From the NCBI GenBank assembly GCA_947165285.1, contig CAMUZS010000006.1:1-33033 (forward strand): a stretch of DNA of 33,033 bases. Direction: 5' to 3'. The translations under genes were made by a program, and so were the position numbers. Source of the stretch: an uncultured Mycoplasmatota bacterium (lineage in GTDB: Bacteria; Bacillota_I; Bacilli_A; RF39; UBA660). Of the stretch, positions 15,321 through 22,163 are shown one piece after another (position 1 is the first letter of the stretch; the number at the start of each line of letters is the position of its first letter). Below the pieces are notes generated by a model that saw only the letters and a list, made by a program, of their open reading frames with translations, did no database searches and had not been told where the DNA came from.

Positions 15321-16287
15321 CTAATCTTTCTTTCATTAATTCAAATTTAGCTTTAGCTAATTCTCTAGATTTTTCTTTTCCTTTATTTAATATATCTTCT
15401 AATTGATTACTATTTACTATTTCATTATACTTTTCTTGAATAGATGATATTTTATTTGCAACAATATCAGCAACATACATTTTAAAATCACCATATCCCA
15501 TACCATTGCATTCTAAAATTATATCATCAACGCTCTTATCAGTTAGGGATGCTGTAATATTTAATAAATTAGAGATACCTGGTTTATTTTCTTCATCAAA
15601 TCTAATTTCATTGTCACTATCAGTTGTTGCACCTTTTATCTTTTTAATAATAGTATCTTTATCATCAAACATTGATATTACACCTTGTGGACTATCATCA
15701 GATTTAGACATTTTCTTTGTAGGATCCTTTAAATCTTTTATTTTTACTCCTACTTCACTAATAAGAGGTTCCGGTAATTTAAAAGTTTCACCATATTTTT
15801 TATTAAATCTATCAGCAATATCACGTGCTAATTCCACATGTTGTTTTTGATCTATTCCAACAGGTACTAAATCAGCATCTAAATATATTATATCTGCAGC
15901 CATAAGTATTGGATAAGTTAAAAGTCCTACTGAAAAATTAGCATTTTGTTTTGATTTTTCTTTAAATTGAATCATACGTGAAGCTTCACCATACGCCGTA
16001 TTACATTCAAGTAAATAAGACATAGCTGGTAAATATTCATTTTCTGATTGAATATATATTGTATTTTTATTAGGATCAATACCACAGGCTATATACATAG
16101 CAATAAATTTTTTAATTCTATCATGCAAACTTTTTGGATCTTGAGCTATAGTTAATGCATGTAAATCTGCTACAAAAATATATGAATCATATTCATCTTG
16201 CATCTTAACCATTTGCTTTATTGCTCCAATATAATTTCCAAGTGTAAAATCACCTGTTGGTTTAATTCCTGTTAATATTTTTTTCAT
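15307..16287 (-). CDS. trpS: Tryptophanyl-tRNA synthetase
   Basis: TrpS charges tRNA-Trp. The 326 residues match the usual bacterial length of about 330. The HIGH equivalent is TLGNYIGA after ILTGIKPTGDF. Other typical stretches are FVADLHALT, DLVPVGIDQKQHVELARDIA and the KMSKS loop KKMSKSDDSP. The start is ATG at 16287, with GGGTGA five bases upstream; an in-frame GTG three codons earlier is part of that ribosome site. No T-box or leader attenuator precedes it: the promoter at 16325-16353 leaves only a short leader. The stop codon sits in the loop of its own terminator. Confidence 0.96.
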   Translation of the reverse strand: MKKILTGIKPTGDFTLGNYIGAIKQMVKMQDEYDSYIFVADLHALTIAQDPKSLHDRIKKFIAMYIACGIDPNKNTIYIQSENEYLPAMSYLLECNTAYGEASRMIQFKEKSKQNANFSVGLLTYPILMAADIIYLDADLVPVGIDQKQHVELARDIADRFNKKYGETFKLPEPLISEVGVKIKDLKDPTKKMSKSDDSPQGVISMFDDKDTIIKKIKGATTDSDNEIRFDEENKPGISNLLNITASLTDKSVDDIILECNGMGYGDFKMYVADIVANKISSIQEKYNEIVNSNQLEDILNKGKEKSRELAKAKFELMKERLGVGR

Positions 16288-16324
16288 ATAAATCACCCTT
16301 TAAATTTAAGAAATTCATAACTAA

Positions 16325-16353
16325 ATTATAATATAAATATATTTTATATACAA
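16325..16353 (-). promoter_or_regulatory. Promoter of trpS
   Basis: TTGTAT (16353-16348), 17-bp spacer, TATAAT (16330-16325), immediately after the metG terminator. The AT-rich region makes this less certain than the TTGACA promoters. Confidence 0.6.
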
Positions 16354-16378
16354 TAAAAAAATCGATTACTCATCGATT
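16354..16378 (-). terminator. Intrinsic terminator of gltX-metG
   Basis: A 7-bp stem AATCGAT/ATCGATT (16372-16378 with 16360-16366), 5-nt loop, then seven T residues on minus. The metG stop overlaps the loop and 3' arm. Confidence 0.85.
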
Positions 16379-17973
16379 CTTTCAAATAATAATTTTAAAT
16401 CATTTATTTTAATATCACCATGAATTACTTCTTCTTCCCATTTATAATCATTAAGTGATAACATTTCTTTAATATTTTTAGATGTATCAGGCATAAATGG
16501 TTCAACTAAATTAGCAATATTAGCTATCATATAAGTACAAGTATATGAAATATCATTAAATTTATTAATGTCTTCTTTTATTTTTACCCAAGGTTCATTT
16601 TCATCATAATATTTATTACCAAAGCTTACATATTCAATAATCTTATTTAACGCATTTTTAAATTCTGCTTTTTCAATTAAATCTCCAACTAAATCATATG
16701 TTTCTTTAGTATATTTTTTTACTTCTTCATCAATATTACCAACATTAATTACTCCATCAAATTTTTTATTAATAAATGATAAATTTCTATTAACAAAATT
16801 ACCTAAAACTCCAACTAAGAATTTATTATGTACTTGAATTATATCATCTATTGAACAATTAGTATCTTTTGTTTCTGGTCCAAATGCAGTAAAATAATAC
16901 CTTAAAGTATCTCTTTTAAAATTTTCTAATAATTCATTACAAGTGATTAAATTACCTTTACTTTTACTTATTTTTTCATTATCTAAATTAACATAAGCAC
17001 TAGAAACAATATAATCTGGTAAACGTAAATTTTCTTTAAATCCTAACATTAATGCTGGAAATATTGTAGTATGAAAAGGAATATTATCTTTACCATGAAC
17101 ATAATATGTTCTTAAATTCTTATTATCATTTGATAATATTTCATAAAAGTCCATTCCTCTTTCTTCACATAACTTTTTTGTATCTGATAAGTATCCAAGT
17201 ACAGCCTCAAACCATACATATACTCTTTTATCTTCATAACCTTCTACAGGTACTTCTACTCCCCACTCAAGTTGTCTAGTAGCAGCTCTATCTACAAGTC
17301 CCATATCTAAGTATTTTTGAGCTTCTCCAACAGCATTTTTTCTCCATCTATCTTTATTATCATCAATTAGTTGTTGTAATTCTTTATTAAATGCAGTTAA
17401 TTTAAAATACAAATGTTTATTATTTTTCATTACTATACTAGATCCACATTCTTTACAATGTTTATCTAATACTTCATCACTATTAAGGGAAGTTAAACAA
17501 TTATCACATTGTTCACCACTACTTTTTCCACCACAAACTGGACATGTTCCAACTATTTCTCTATCTGATAAAAATTTATTACAATTTTGACAATAATCTT
17601 GTGGAACTTCTTTTTCAAATAAGTAACCATTATCTATTAATTTTAAAAATTTTTCTTGAACAAATTTTTTATGATAATCACTCATAGTAGCTGAATATAA
17701 ATCATATTCAAAACCTAAATTATTAAATGTTTTAACAAATTCTTCATGATAATGTGTTGCTATAGATTCTGGAGTATTACCCTCTTTTTTTGCACGTTCT
17801 GTAATTGGTGTCCCATGACAATCTGATCCAGATACATAAAATACATTTGCTCCACATCCTCGATAATATTTTGCTAAAATATCACCTGGAAGTAAGGCAG
17901 CTAAATGTCCAACATGTAAATAATAATTTGCATATGGCCATGCTCCACCTATAAGTATATCTTTCTTTTCCAT
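16366..17973 (-). CDS. metG: Methionyl-tRNA synthetase, short form with two zinc knuckles
   Basis: MetG charges initiator and elongator tRNA-Met. The 535 residues begin ILIGGAWPYANYYLHVGH (HIGH motif HVGH). The connective domain has four CxxC pairs (CQNC, CPVC, CDNC, CKEC), so it probably binds two zinc ions. The catalytic loop is KISKSKGN. The C-terminal dimerising EMAP/Trbp111-like domain found on many Bacillota MetRS (about 650 residues) is absent. Start is ATG at 17973, one base after the gltX stop, with AAGGTGA five bases upstream inside gltX. A GTG three codons earlier is part of that site. gltX and metG are therefore a coupled pair. Confidence 0.95.
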   Translation of the reverse strand: MEKKDILIGGAWPYANYYLHVGHLAALLPGDILAKYYRGCGANVFYVSGSDCHGTPITERAKKEGNTPESIATHYHEEFVKTFNNLGFEYDLYSATMSDYHKKFVQEKFLKLIDNGYLFEKEVPQDYCQNCNKFLSDREIVGTCPVCGGKSSGEQCDNCLTSLNSDEVLDKHCKECGSSIVMKNNKHLYFKLTAFNKELQQLIDDNKDRWRKNAVGEAQKYLDMGLVDRAATRQLEWGVEVPVEGYEDKRVYVWFEAVLGYLSDTKKLCEERGMDFYEILSNDNKNLRTYYVHGKDNIPFHTTIFPALMLGFKENLRLPDYIVSSAYVNLDNEKISKSKGNLITCNELLENFKRDTLRYYFTAFGPETKDTNCSIDDIIQVHNKFLVGVLGNFVNRNLSFINKKFDGVINVGNIDEEVKKYTKETYDLVGDLIEKAEFKNALNKIIEYVSFGNKYYDENEPWVKIKEDINKFNDISYTCTYMIANIANLVEPFMPDTSKNIKEMLSLNDYKWEEEVIHGDIKINDLKLLFERIDE

Positions 17974-17974
17974 T

Positions 17975-19636
17975 TTATTCACCTTCTATTAAATTATTTA
18001 TTCTTTTATTTATTCTTTCTAATCCTAAAACATGTAATATTTCATAAAGATCAGGAGATTGTGCATAAGTTGTAATAGCAACACGAAGTACTGTTGCAAT
18101 ATCTGTTATATTTCCCTTATAATCACTTGGATTTTCTTTATAATCTTTCATATTAGACGCATAACCTTTTAAATCAGCAAGTTTTTTCATCTTTTCAAAC
18201 CATGTTTCTTGATCATCATTTTCATTATAATATGAATTAAAATAAGTTGAAACTATATCTTTAATTTCATTCATATCATTAATATTTTGCCATTCATAAT
18301 TTTTATCATGACTATCGTACAATTCATCAAACATATACCATATTTGATTTTTTATATCACTATAGTGAGCAAAATCCTTACGTGGTTTTTTCTTTTCTCT
18401 TTCAATATTTAATACTTCCTTAGAATAATTAATATCATTTTCTAAAATATGATTAAAATCTTCATCATATTCTTTGCACCAATTAAGTAAATTATCATAT
18501 ATTTCGTCTTTAGTCATTTTACTAATAATATTTCTAGAAATATTATCTAATTTATCTAAATCAAAAAATGCACCTGAAGAACTCATTTTTTTAGGATTAT
18601 ATTGAAATTCATCAAATTTTTTATCCGGATTTGCGCTGTGCCATTCTTCATAATTAGAATTAATTATTGTCATTAATGCTTCAATAACTGCCATTTTAGG
18701 ATATCCATATTCCTTATAATAAGCCATTGATGCTTCAGGATCTTTTCTTTTACTTATTTTTCTTATTGAATTTCCATCTTTTTTAACTAAAAGAGGAGTA
18801 TGAACATATTTTGGTGCTTTAAATCCAAAAGCTTTAAATAATTCTAAATGTTTAGGTAAAGATGAAATCCACTCTTCTCCTCTTACTACATGAGTAGTAT
18901 GCATTAAATAATCATCTACTACATGAGCAAAATGATATGTAGGAAGCTTATCACTTGATTTCATAATAACAAAATCTTCATCATTTTGTGAAAGTTCAAG
19001 TGTTCCTTTAACTAAATCATCTGTTTTAAACTTTAAATCAAAATTACCCTCTGATTTAAATCTAATAACATATTCTTTTCCTTCTTTAATTAATTCCATT
19101 TGTTTTTCAATTGGTAATATTCTACATTTAGCATATCTACCATAATATCCCGTTCTAAACTTTCTTTCCTCTTGATGAGTTCTTAATTCTTCTAAATCTT
19201 CTTTAGTACAAAAACAAGGATATGCTCTACCTATTTCAATTAAATATTTTATAAATGTATGATATATTTCTTTTCTTTCACTTTGAAAATATGGTCCATA
19301 TTCTCCATTAATTTTTCCATTATATTCATATTCATCTGGAATAATATCATAATGTTTTAAAGATTCAACAATTAAATCAACAGCATCAGTTACTTCTCTT
19401 TTTGTATCAGTATCTTCAATTCTTAAATAAAATAAACCATTAGAATTTTTAGCCATTACATAATCAATTATAGCTTGATAAAAACCACCTAAATGCATAT
19501 ATCCAGTTGGAGATGGAGCAAATCTTGTAACACGCGCTCCTTCTAATAAATCTCTAGGTTTATATTTTTCTTCATAATATTTAATATCCTTATCAATATC
19601 AGGAAATATTAAATTAGCTAAATCTTTATTAGTCAT
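17975..19636 (-). CDS. gltX: Glutamyl-tRNA synthetase
   Basis: The enzyme charges tRNA-Glu. The 553 residues start with a 35-residue extension before TRFAPSPTGYMHLGGF, the GluRS form of the HIGH region. FYLRIEDTDTKRE follows. The zinc-site equivalent region has PCFCTKEDL, only partly preserved. HVVRGEEWISSLPKHLEL and the KISKRKDP loop are diagnostic. At 553 residues it is longer than the typical 480-500, partly from the N-terminal extension and partly from a longer C-terminal half. No separate glnS is in the window, so mischarging of tRNA-Gln followed by GatCAB is likely but not shown here. Its ribosome site (GGTGA) lies in the 3' arm of the upstream terminator hairpin. Confidence 0.93.
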   Translation of the reverse strand: MTNKDLANLIFPDIDKDIKYYEEKYKPRDLLEGARVTRFAPSPTGYMHLGGFYQAIIDYVMAKNSNGLFYLRIEDTDTKREVTDAVDLIVESLKHYDIIPDEYEYNGKINGEYGPYFQSERKEIYHTFIKYLIEIGRAYPCFCTKEDLEELRTHQEERKFRTGYYGRYAKCRILPIEKQMELIKEGKEYVIRFKSEGNFDLKFKTDDLVKGTLELSQNDEDFVIMKSSDKLPTYHFAHVVDDYLMHTTHVVRGEEWISSLPKHLELFKAFGFKAPKYVHTPLLVKKDGNSIRKISKRKDPEASMAYYKEYGYPKMAVIEALMTIINSNYEEWHSANPDKKFDEFQYNPKKMSSSGAFFDLDKLDNISRNIISKMTKDEIYDNLLNWCKEYDEDFNHILENDINYSKEVLNIEREKKKPRKDFAHYSDIKNQIWYMFDELYDSHDKNYEWQNINDMNEIKDIVSTYFNSYYNENDDQETWFEKMKKLADLKGYASNMKDYKENPSDYKGNITDIATVLRVAITTYAQSPDLYEILHVLGLERINKRINNLIEGE

Positions 19637-19672
19637 AAAAAAATCACCAAATATATATTATCATATTTGGTG
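19637..19672 (-). terminator. Terminator hairpin whose 3' arm holds the gltX ribosome site
   Basis: A perfect 10-bp stem (19663-19672 with 19645-19654), 8-nt loop, then ATTTTTTT on minus, ending immediately before the gltX ATG. It terminates the cohesin-like gene at 19694. The 3' arm ATATTTGGTG carries the SD core of gltX. Confidence 0.8.
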
Positions 19673-19683
19673 TTTTTATTCAA
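19655..19683 (-). promoter_or_regulatory. Possible gltX-metG promoter inside the hairpin
   Basis: TTGAAT (19683-19678), 17-bp spacer, TAATAT (19660-19655). The -10 lies in the hairpin loop, so transcripts would start in the 3' arm and could not fold the hairpin. Hexamers match moderately; this is the only candidate I find between the two genes. Confidence 0.45.
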
Positions 19684-19693
19684 TTTATATCAA

Positions 19694-20404
19694 TTATCTA
19701 TTTAAAGAATTAAAATATTTACTAACTTTATTAAAATCAATATTTTTTAATATTTTATTAATATTAAATGGATTAATTTTATTATTTAATAAATTGTTAT
19801 CTTTAATAAAATCTTTGATATCTAATTTTTTTGTCGATCTAGTAGTATTAACTTGATTATTAACAACTGGTATAACAACAGGTGTAATTACAGGCGTAAC
19901 AACCTCATTTTTTTCTAAAGCTATTTCTTTTTGTAATACATTTATAGTTTTACTAGAAGTAGTAGAATCAACTAATCTAACATCACTAGCAACAATTTCT
20001 GGATTTTTAAACTCAATAGTAGTATTACCTACTTTATTTGCTTTAAATGTTAATTCATATACTTTAGTAGTATCTTTAATACCATTTGCTAAAGTAAAGT
20101 CAAGACCTGCAATACGGTAAGTATTTTCCTTAATTTTGTTACCATCAAATTTGTAAGGAGCTGTTACTCCCTTAGTAGAAATTAAAGTTAAATAATCATT
20201 ATCATATACAACATCTCCACCTACAGCAGAAATATTATTTTCATCAACTATATTATTAACTTCTACACTTAAAGTAATATATTCATCTTGATAAACATTA
20301 TCATTACCAACAATTGAAATATTGGCACTTTTTGCATTAACCATCATTGGAGCCATTAATGTAACTCCAGCAAGTAATATTTTATTTAAAACACTTTTTT
20401 TCAT
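19694..20404 (-). CDS. Secreted soluble cohesin-like protein
   Basis: This is a 236-residue exported protein. The signal peptide covers 1-24, with KK start, hydrophobic core and MVNA end. Residues about 27-156 form a cohesin-like beta sandwich: ITLSVEVNNI, AVGGDVVYDNDYLTLIS, YRIAGLDFTLANG and VYELTFKANKVGNTTIEFKN. The spacing of a YDNDYL strand and a late ELTFKA strand is that of cohesins. A Val/Pro linker (168-182, VVTPVITPVVIPVV) leads to a basic, Asn/Lys-rich helical tail (190-236). There is no membrane anchor or sorting signal. It has its own consensus promoter and leader and lies just downstream of the giant dockerin operon. Likely partner: that dockerin (inference). Confidence 0.78.
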   Translation of the reverse strand: MKKSVLNKILLAGVTLMAPMMVNAKSANISIVGNDNVYQDEYITLSVEVNNIVDENNISAVGGDVVYDNDYLTLISTKGVTAPYKFDGNKIKENTYRIAGLDFTLANGIKDTTKVYELTFKANKVGNTTIEFKNPEIVASDVRLVDSTTSSKTINVLQKEIALEKNEVVTPVITPVVIPVVNNQVNTTRSTKKLDIKDFIKDNNLLNNKINPFNINKILKNIDFNKVSKYFNSLNR

Positions 20405-20469
20405 AATAATAACCCCCTTTTATTATATGAAAATTTATAAGTAAAATGCTTATGTGAATAAATCCCCAT
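20401..20469 (-). CDS. Possible 22-codon leader ORF overlapping the cohesin-like start
   Basis: ATG at 20469 follows AGAAGG at a tight 3 bases and encodes a 22-residue aromatic/basic peptide (MGIYSHKHFTYKFSYNKRGL plus two Leu). Its TGA overlaps the ATG of the 236-aa gene as ATGA, the classic coupling arrangement. The same leader can form GCTAATG/CATAAGC or ATAAG/CTTAT hairpins, which share one strand. It could be fortuitous. Confidence 0.3.
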   Translation of the reverse strand: MGIYSHKHFTYKFSYNKRGLLL

Positions 20470-20496
20470 TAGCCTTCTTACATATAAACTGTATCA

Positions 20497-20525
20497 ATTA
20501 TAGCACACATTATTAATTATGTCAA
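20497..20525 (-). promoter_or_regulatory. Consensus promoter of the soluble cohesin-like gene
   Basis: TTGACA (20525-20520), 17-bp spacer, TATAAT (20502-20497), an exact consensus. The 16 bases GTATCAAATTTGACAT around the -35 are identical to those at the promoter at 5192-5220. Confidence 0.88.
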
Positions 20526-20550
20526 ATTTGATACGATTTTTTTTATTAAA

Positions 20551-20586
20551 TATTAAAAAACTTATAAGTTTATTCTTATAAGTTTT
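20551..20586 (-). terminator. Terminator of the giant-dockerin operon
   Basis: A perfect 12-bp stem AAAACTTATAAG/CTTATAAGTTTT (20575-20586 with 20557-20568), 6-nt loop, then T-rich sequence on minus. The stop of the 528-aa gene is in the 5' arm. Confidence 0.85.
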
Positions 20587-22162
20587 GTTTCAATTGATTC
20601 TTAAGTATTTTTTTCTTTTTACTCTTTTTCCATAATTTTCTATAAATTAATCTAGTAAAATATCCTACTATAAATCCACCTGATAATATTATTACATATT
20701 TAACCATATTAGATTTATATGGTATTAAAGTATATACTTTAAAATCTCCATTAGGTGATTCAACTATAATGCTAATTACTCCATCATTTTCATATGAAGT
20801 AACAATTGCATTTTCATCTTCGGCTACAAAATTATAACTAAAATTATCACCTTTTTTATAATAATACGTAGTCACATTTTTATCAAAATCTTTTACTTCA
20901 TTTCCATTTAAAAAATATAAACTACCATTATTTAAACTGATACTTTTTAATAAAGTATTATTAAAATCACCAAATATATTTGCTCTTTTTACTAATACAG
21001 TATATTTTCTTGTATTTCCATCTTTAGATGATAATGTAAATTCATATACATTATTACCAATTTCTAAATTTTCTGGTCCATCTACATTAATAGTAGAATT
21101 ATCACTATTTAATAATTCAGTTTCAAATGTTATTTTACTCTCTTCATATGGAAGATAAATAACATAATTTAATGTATTTTGATCAAATTTAGGTGATAAT
21201 ATACCTACACTTGGTTTTATATTTTTTAAATAATTATCATCTACAACTTCTTCAATTACTTCCTCTTCTTCTTCATTATTTTCAACATTTTCTTCCACAT
21301 CTGGTGCATTTGGATCTTTTTCTTTATTAACAACTATAGTGTAAGTTTTTCTACTTCCATTTTCTGCTGTTACTAAAACTTTAACGTTATTTGTACCTCC
21401 TCTAAGTGATTTAGCACCACTTACAGATACTTTTGCATGAGAATCAGCAGCCTTAGCATTAATTGAAATAGAATTAACATCCTTTCCAACAGATATAGAA
21501 TAATTCAGAGTATTAGCATTAAACACTTTATCTAAATTGAATCCTGAAACAGATAATGAAGATAAATTATTATTATCACTTTTACTTGAATTATTTGTTT
21601 GAGGATTAGTAATATTAGAACTATTAGATGAATTACTATTACTACTTGAATTATTATCAGTAGTTGGAGCTTGAGCTATTTGATTGGTAGATTCAGAAGA
21701 AGTCTGAGCTACTTCCTTTGCATTAACTGTAATAGTACTTTTAGCAGCAGCTTTTTGTTCCGGATTACCATCCGAAATTAATCCACCAACTATTTCTAAT
21801 GAAGTTGAACATTCTCTTAAACCAGTAATAGAAACTTTAACTATAGGTGCATTTAAATTTACCGGATCATCCAACATAAAAGAAAATTTTCCTATATCAG
21901 AATTAACCTTTGTTTTAGCAGTTTCTCCACCACCAATACCAAAACTCAAACCAGATATTGCTGTTATTTTAACACAACTAGTATCACTAGAAACTATTGT
22001 TCCTCCAACAGATTGAACAATACCTGATACCGATAAATTAACGGTAGAACTTCCATTTACATTAATTACTGCATTCGATAATGAATATGATGCAGCACTT
22101 ACTTTAGAAACAAACATAAAAAGAAGAAGAAATAAGAATATTACTTTTCTTTTCAAATTCAT
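20576..22162 (-). CDS. Membrane-anchored cohesin-like/cadherin-like surface protein, 528 aa
   Basis: Start is ATG at 22162, one base after the upstream stop and 12 bases from AAGG; ATG codons at 22174 sit on that site. Order from this start: signal peptide (1-23), cohesin-like domain (about 25-149, YSLSNAVINVNGSSTVNLSV, VGGTIVSSD, KFSFMLDDP), Ser/Asn-rich linker (150-198). Then a cadherin-like beta-sandwich module (about 199-280, LSSLSVSGFNLDKVFNANTL). An acidic Glu linker (283-308) and two further modules (about 310-393 and 400-482) follow. It ends with one membrane helix (about 487-506) and a very basic cytoplasmic tail (KLWKKSKKKKILK). The cohesin-like domain would be presented outside, able to hold a dockerin. 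The middle of the last module is divergent. Confidence 0.8.
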   Translation of the reverse strand: MNLKRKVIFLFLLLFMFVSKVSAASYSLSNAVINVNGSSTVNLSVSGIVQSVGGTIVSSDTSCVKITAISGLSFGIGGGETAKTKVNSDIGKFSFMLDDPVNLNAPIVKVSITGLRECSTSLEIVGGLISDGNPEQKAAAKSTITVNAKEVAQTSSESTNQIAQAPTTDNNSSSNSNSSNSSNITNPQTNNSSKSDNNNLSSLSVSGFNLDKVFNANTLNYSISVGKDVNSISINAKAADSHAKVSVSGAKSLRGGTNNVKVLVTAENGSRKTYTIVVNKEKDPNAPDVEENVENNEEEEEVIEEVVDDNYLKNIKPSVGILSPKFDQNTLNYVIYLPYEESKITFETELLNSDNSTINVDGPENLEIGNNVYEFTLSSKDGNTRKYTVLVKRANIFGDFNNTLLKSISLNNGSLYFLNGNEVKDFDKNVTTYYYKKGDNFSYNFVAEDENAIVTSYENDGVISIIVESPNGDFKVYTLIPYKSNMVKYVIILSGGFIVGYFTRLIYRKLWKKSKKKKILKNQLKQNL

Positions 22163-22163
22163 A

